Assembly (NCBI GenBank): GCA_017997315.1
Contig: JAGOFF010000110.1
Coordinates: forward strand, 1-7,436
From: Clostridia bacterium
GTDB taxonomy: Bacteria; Bacillota; Clostridia; Saccharofermentanales; UBA5734
Direction: 5' to 3'
Length of the DNA stretch: 7,436 bases
Shown: positions 4,564-7,436 of the stretch, one piece after another
Position numbering within the stretch: position 1 is the stretch's first letter
How the letters are laid out: every line of letters begins with the position of its first letter
The notes under the pieces: generated by a model
Told to the model about the DNA's origin: nothing
What the model saw: only the letters and a program-made list of their open reading frames with translations
The model's database searches: none
Translations under genes and position numbers: made by a program

Positions 4564-5463
4564 ATGAATGCCAAACCTTCCCGGATCCTCGTGCTGTCGG
4601 TCGTGCTGGCGCTCTCGCTGATACCGGCCGCGGCCGGCTGCCGGAACGCGTCGCCCGCCGTGACGACCGGCACGCAACCGGCCGTGTCCTCCTCCATACC
4701 GGCGGCCACGACAACGCGCACCGCCGCAGCCACCGGTTCCCCGACTCCGTCCGCGACCGCCGCGCCTGCGACGACGGTCCCCTCGCCGACGGTCCCGCCG
4801 ACAGCGACGACGACGGCTGCCATGATCCCGACTCCCGTCCCCGTCCCCTCCGCGGGAACCGTATACAGGATGGTCGAAGTCCGCGACTTCGTCATGGACA
4901 ATCTCGCCGATCCCCCGATGCCCGGACCGCAGCCGGTGACGGACGGGTATGCGTCGTTCCTGGCCGCCCTCGCGGACACGGTGCTGGCGACCGCCTACAC
5001 CGCAACGGTCGGGCCGGACAACGCCGTCTTTACCTTCACGGGGCCGAACGGACCGGGCGTGACCACACGGGATCCCCTCGTCACCACGACCGGCTACACC
5101 TGGTCGGTCCCGGACACGCTGACCGCGGGCGGGACGGCCGTGCTGGAATGCACCGGATCCCAGAACATCCGTGCGACATCGGGGGCCGAGACCTGGACAT
5201 CCGGCGAACTGTACTTCTCGCTGTACGGCGGGGAAGCGTCGACCTTCGAAATGGACTACACCGGATCCGGAACCGGGTTGATCTGCATCGACGCCGCGTT
5301 CGGGAACGCCCTGCCCGCGCTTGCGTCCGGCGAAACCGAAAGCCATGGTACGTATCCGGTCGCCCTCCCGGCGGGACCGGACCTCACGCTGGCGATCGAA
5401 GTGATGTTCGTCCCGTTCGACGGAAACCGCACCCTGCACCGGGTGTACTTCTATCAGCCCTGA
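4564..5463 (+). CDS. Secreted lipoprotein with Thr/Ser/Pro/Ala-rich linker, function unknown
   Basis: A 299-residue exported protein. Residues 1-26 are a lipoprotein signal peptide: K4 and R7, a hydrophobic core (ILVLSVVLALSLIPAAA), and the lipobox A-A-G-C with C26 as the acylated residue. Alanine at the -3 position is less usual than leucine. Residues 27-98 are almost entirely Thr, Ser, Pro, Ala and Val, a flexible spacer that would hold the domain away from the membrane or wall. Residues 99-299 form a compact, beta-rich domain with many Gly, Thr and aromatic residues (e.g. ATVGPDNAVFTFTGPNGPG) and two cysteines (C196, C241). I do not recognise the domain; a binding role at the surface is only a guess from its shape. 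The ATG at 4564 follows AGGGGGTG. The 3' end overlaps the convergent GNAT gene by 10 bases. Confidence 0.85.
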   Translation: MNAKPSRILVLSVVLALSLIPAAAGCRNASPAVTTGTQPAVSSSIPAATTTRTAAATGSPTPSATAAPATTVPSPTVPPTATTTAAMIPTPVPVPSAGTVYRMVEVRDFVMDNLADPPMPGPQPVTDGYASFLAALADTVLATAYTATVGPDNAVFTFTGPNGPGVTTRDPLVTTTGYTWSVPDTLTAGGTAVLECTGSQNIRATSGAETWTSGELYFSLYGGEASTFEMDYTGSGTGLICIDAAFGNALPALASGETESHGTYPVALPAGPDLTLAIEVMFVPFDGNRTLHRVYFYQP

Positions 5464-6596
5464 TCCGGTTCCCCCTGCCCGTACGCCAGCGCCGCCACCG
5501 CGTCGTCCGCGGGCATCACATGCTCTTGCGGGGATGCGGCGATGCTGTCCGGATACCGCCACCCCCGCTCGATCGCGGTTTTGAGATACATGCGCGCCCG
5601 GTCGGGCATCCCCGCACGGAAATGCGCGCAGGCGGCGTTCCAGTACACCCAGGGTGTGCCGCCCCATCCTCCCCAGTCCCATCCGATGTCCAGCGCGGCT
5701 GCGAAGTGCCTGGCCGCAAGCGCGGGGTCCGGCATTACGCCTGCAGCCGGCCGGCCCTTGAGCCAGTAGGTGCCGTTGACCAGGTGGTTGCTCCGTGGTT
5801 CGCACCATCCGAACCGGACCGGAAACGATGCGGTCCGGGTGAGGCCGGCGGCGAGCGCGGTGCGCGCCGAACCGGTATTGCCCGCCCAGCAGTGCCAGCC
5901 TGCGCGCCGGATTCCCCGAGCCGCGGCCAGCGCGAGCGTACCCTCCGCCATCCGTTTCGCCCAGCCCTGACGGCGGTGGTCCGGATAGGTTTCGATCCCG
6001 ATCTCGATCGCGTCCCCGACCACCCAGTCGGTCAGGCACCATCCCGCGATCCTGCCGTCCGGACGGGCGACCGTACCGAATCCGCGGGCAAAGAAGGATT
6101 CCAGCGAAGGCCATCCGCTGCGGATCTCTTCGATGACGCCCTCCACGCCCTCATCGGCGGCCAGAGCCTGGTCCGAGAGCATCTCCGGCGTCACGGCCTC
6201 GATCCCGGCCGGGAGAGCGGTCTCGGCGTCCGCCAGGGTGCGGTGAAACGTCAGCCGGGTGTCCGGCATCGCGTCGAGCCCCTCCAGCAGCACATCCAGC
6301 GCCCGCTCCCACGCTTCGTCCCGTCCGTCTCCGACCGGGCGGAATACGACGTAGTCCAGTCTGCCGGTCTGCATCCGTTCCGGCAGGATCTCCGTGCGGA
6401 CCGTCCGGTTCATCTCCCGGAAAAATCCGAGATCCTCCGGATCCCCTCCCAGCAGCAGCCCCTGTACGTTCACGACCATCGCGGCGCGGGGGGACGCGTG
6501 CACGCGCCCGGCCACCGCACCGGTCAGAACGCCCTCGATCGATAGGTGGTGGTCCATGTGCCCGAACAAATTGCGAATCCGCTTCGGATCATCCAT
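5454..6596 (-). CDS. GNAT-family N-acetyltransferase with flanking domains
   Basis: A 380-residue cytosolic protein. The acetyl-CoA-binding GNAT core is at about residues 130-265: SFFARGFGTVARPDGRIAGWCLTDW (beta strands 2-3), then EIGIETYPDHRRQGWAKRMAEG, where R208-R-Q-G211-W-A213 is the R/Q-x2-G-x-G/A pyrophosphate-binding loop, then the HCWAGNTGSARTALAAGL helix (residues 235-252) typical of the fold. The organisation resembles the GNAT_acetyltran family (the ZmaR-type group). The N-terminal about 125 residues are a separate domain, and residues 290-345 look like a TPR-like helical hairpin (DPALAARHFAAALDIG...ARMYLKTAIERGW). The substrate is unknown. The ATG at 6596 is set by GGAGGAG at 6603-6609. 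It overlaps the rsgA stop by 8 bases, so translation is probably coupled, with no separate promoter seen. Confidence 0.88.
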   Translation of the reverse strand: MDDPKRIRNLFGHMDHHLSIEGVLTGAVAGRVHASPRAAMVVNVQGLLLGGDPEDLGFFREMNRTVRTEILPERMQTGRLDYVVFRPVGDGRDEAWERALDVLLEGLDAMPDTRLTFHRTLADAETALPAGIEAVTPEMLSDQALAADEGVEGVIEEIRSGWPSLESFFARGFGTVARPDGRIAGWCLTDWVVGDAIEIGIETYPDHRRQGWAKRMAEGTLALAAARGIRRAGWHCWAGNTGSARTALAAGLTRTASFPVRFGWCEPRSNHLVNGTYWLKGRPAAGVMPDPALAARHFAAALDIGWDWGGWGGTPWVYWNAACAHFRAGMPDRARMYLKTAIERGWRYPDSIAASPQEHVMPADDAVAALAYGQGEPDQG

Positions 6597-7436
6597 GGTT
6601 CTCTCCTCCCGCCGCATCCGGCCTCTCTTTGCGGTTGGCCTTCCGGATGTACGCGGCCTGGCGTTCCCGCAGGTTTTCCACTTCCTTGCGCTCCATCCGG
6701 TACCGGTCGAGCCGGGACTCCGACAACGTACCCAGCCGCACGGCTTCGCGCACCGCGCAACCGGGTTCGGTCCGGTGCGAGCAGTTGGTGAACCGGCACC
6801 GCGCGGCTGCCTCGGCGACATCGGAGAACACTTCGTCCAGGTCTTCTTCCTCGACCCAGAGCTGCAGTTCCCGGATCCCCGGGGTGTCGATCACGGCCGC
6901 TCCGTCGGGCAGCCGGAACAACTGCCGGTTGGTGGTGGTGTGCCGTCCTTTGCCCGTTTTGCCGCTCACGCTCCGCACCGTCTGGACTTCGCGTCCGAAC
7001 AGCGTGTTGAGCAGTGTCGACTTGCCGACGCCCGAGGAGCCGAGGAACACGCAGACCCGGCCGGCTCCCAGATATCCGCGCACGGTCTCCATCCCCTCTC
7101 CGGTCACCGCGCTGATCGCGTGGACCGGGATGCCCGGAGCGATCGCCCGGGTTTCCGCGAGATACGGTTCGGGATCCGGGCAGCGGTCCTTTTTTGTCAG
7201 CAGGACCACCGGCGGCACGCCGGAGTGGCGGATCATCAGCAGATACCGCTCCAGCCTCGGGATGGAATGGTTTCCGTCCAGCCCGGCCAGGATGAAGGCG
7301 ACATCGACGTTCGCCGCCAGCACCTGTTCCTGCGTGGTCCCGCCGGTGATCAGCCCGTCATGCAGTTTGCGGCCCCCGGAGATCGGCATCTTGCGCACGA
7401 TCCGGTTCCGTCTCGGCTCGATGGCGGTGATGCGCG
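6589..7436 (-). CDS. rsgA: Ribosome small-subunit-dependent GTPase A, lacking its N-terminus (runs off right edge)
   Basis: The C-terminal 281 residues of RsgA/YjeQ, the circularly permuted GTPase that checks late 30S subunit maturation. The window opens in the end of the OB-fold (ITAIEPRRNRIVRK) and the conserved AANVDVAFILAGLDGN. The G motifs follow in permuted order: G4 as LLTKKD (usually NKxD), G5-like HAISAVTGEG, G1 as GSSGVGKST, switch I as KGRHTTTN, and G3 as DTPG. The C-terminal zinc knuckle is complete: CRFTNCSHRTEPGC, i.e. C-x4-C-x-H-x5-C. An unusually charged tail (about 50 residues, ERKEVENLRERQAAYIRKAN) follows, as in the long RsgA forms. A GTG at 7398 is an internal codon, not the start: the frame stays open and family-like to the window edge. 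It is the upstream partner of the overlapping GNAT gene. Confidence 0.95.
   Translation of the reverse strand, partial: RITAIEPRRNRIVRKMPISGGRKLHDGLITGGTTQEQVLAANVDVAFILAGLDGNHSIPRLERYLLMIRHSGVPPVVLLTKKDRCPDPEPYLAETRAIAPGIPVHAISAVTGEGMETVRGYLGAGRVCVFLGSSGVGKSTLLNTLFGREVQTVRSVSGKTGKGRHTTTNRQLFRLPDGAAVIDTPGIRELQLWVEEEDLDEVFSDVAEAAARCRFTNCSHRTEPGCAVREAVRLGTLSESRLDRYRMERKEVENLRERQAAYIRKANRKERPDAAGGENHG
6603..6609 (-). promoter_or_regulatory. Ribosome binding site of the GNAT gene inside rsgA
   Basis: GGAGGAG on the minus strand lies 6 bases before the ATG at 6596 and inside the last codons of rsgA. It fixes the GNAT start, ruling out the long upstream extension of the same open frame, and indicates coupled translation. 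Confidence 0.7.

Noticed and set aside
4098..6545. 815-codon plus-strand open frame
   Set aside because: It is antisense or out of frame to four well-supported genes and its Arg/Pro/Gly/His-rich translation is typical of a GC-rich shadow frame.
6597..6821. N-terminal extension of the GNAT frame
   Set aside because: It overlaps the zinc-knuckle end of rsgA in another frame. The ATG at 6596 has a strong, well-spaced ribosome binding site.

Overview
This is a GC-rich (about two-thirds G+C by eye) bacterial chromosomal window, gene-dense and with clear Shine-Dalgarno sites. Most genes have only short gaps between them and read on the minus strand. The protein families (a DUF134 regulator next to an Mrp/NBP35 ATPase, a zinc-ribbon AIM24 protein, a long-form RsgA, and a Thr/Ser/Pro/Ala-linker lipoprotein) suggest a GC-rich Clostridia-type anaerobe. 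That assignment is an inference from family habits, not a search. I see no rRNA, tRNA, CRISPR array, transposase, phage gene or attachment site.

Left part (1-2072): probable metal or Fe-S handling. On the minus strand a DUF134 helix-turn-helix/zinc-ribbon protein (372-884) is followed by the start of an Mrp/NBP35 P-loop ATPase (1-281, running off the left edge), which has its own good promoter overlapping the DUF134 stop codon. Divergent from DUF134 is a ten-helix EamA/DMT transporter (1017-2072) whose cytosolic tail has 23 histidines in 61 residues. The shared 132-bp gap holds a candidate extended -10 for DUF134, a possible leaderless promoter for the transporter, an inverted repeat, and a hairpin that would pair with the DUF134 ribosome binding site.

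Middle part (2128-4473): a minus-strand run of a histidine phosphatase (3829-4473), an AIM24-family protein with an N-terminal zinc ribbon and 9-residue linker repeats (2912-3787), and a 255-residue protein (2128-2895) with a PD-(D/E)XK-like signature ending in E-x-Q plus a C-terminal winged-helix-like region. The last gene starts 16 bases after the AIM24 stop. It is the least characterised gene here and the most worth following up.

Right part (4564-7436): a plus-strand secreted lipoprotein of unknown function (4564-5463), divergent from the phosphatase and overlapping tail-to-tail by 10 bases with a GNAT acetyltransferase (5454-6596). The GNAT gene itself overlaps by 8 bases the end of the RsgA ribosome-assembly GTPase (6589-7436, start outside the window).

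I did not find a clearly new multi-gene system. The most promising leads are the AIM24/nuclease-like pair, the divergent DUF134/His-tailed transporter arrangement with its possible RBS-masking hairpin, and a striking excess of GGATCC sites.
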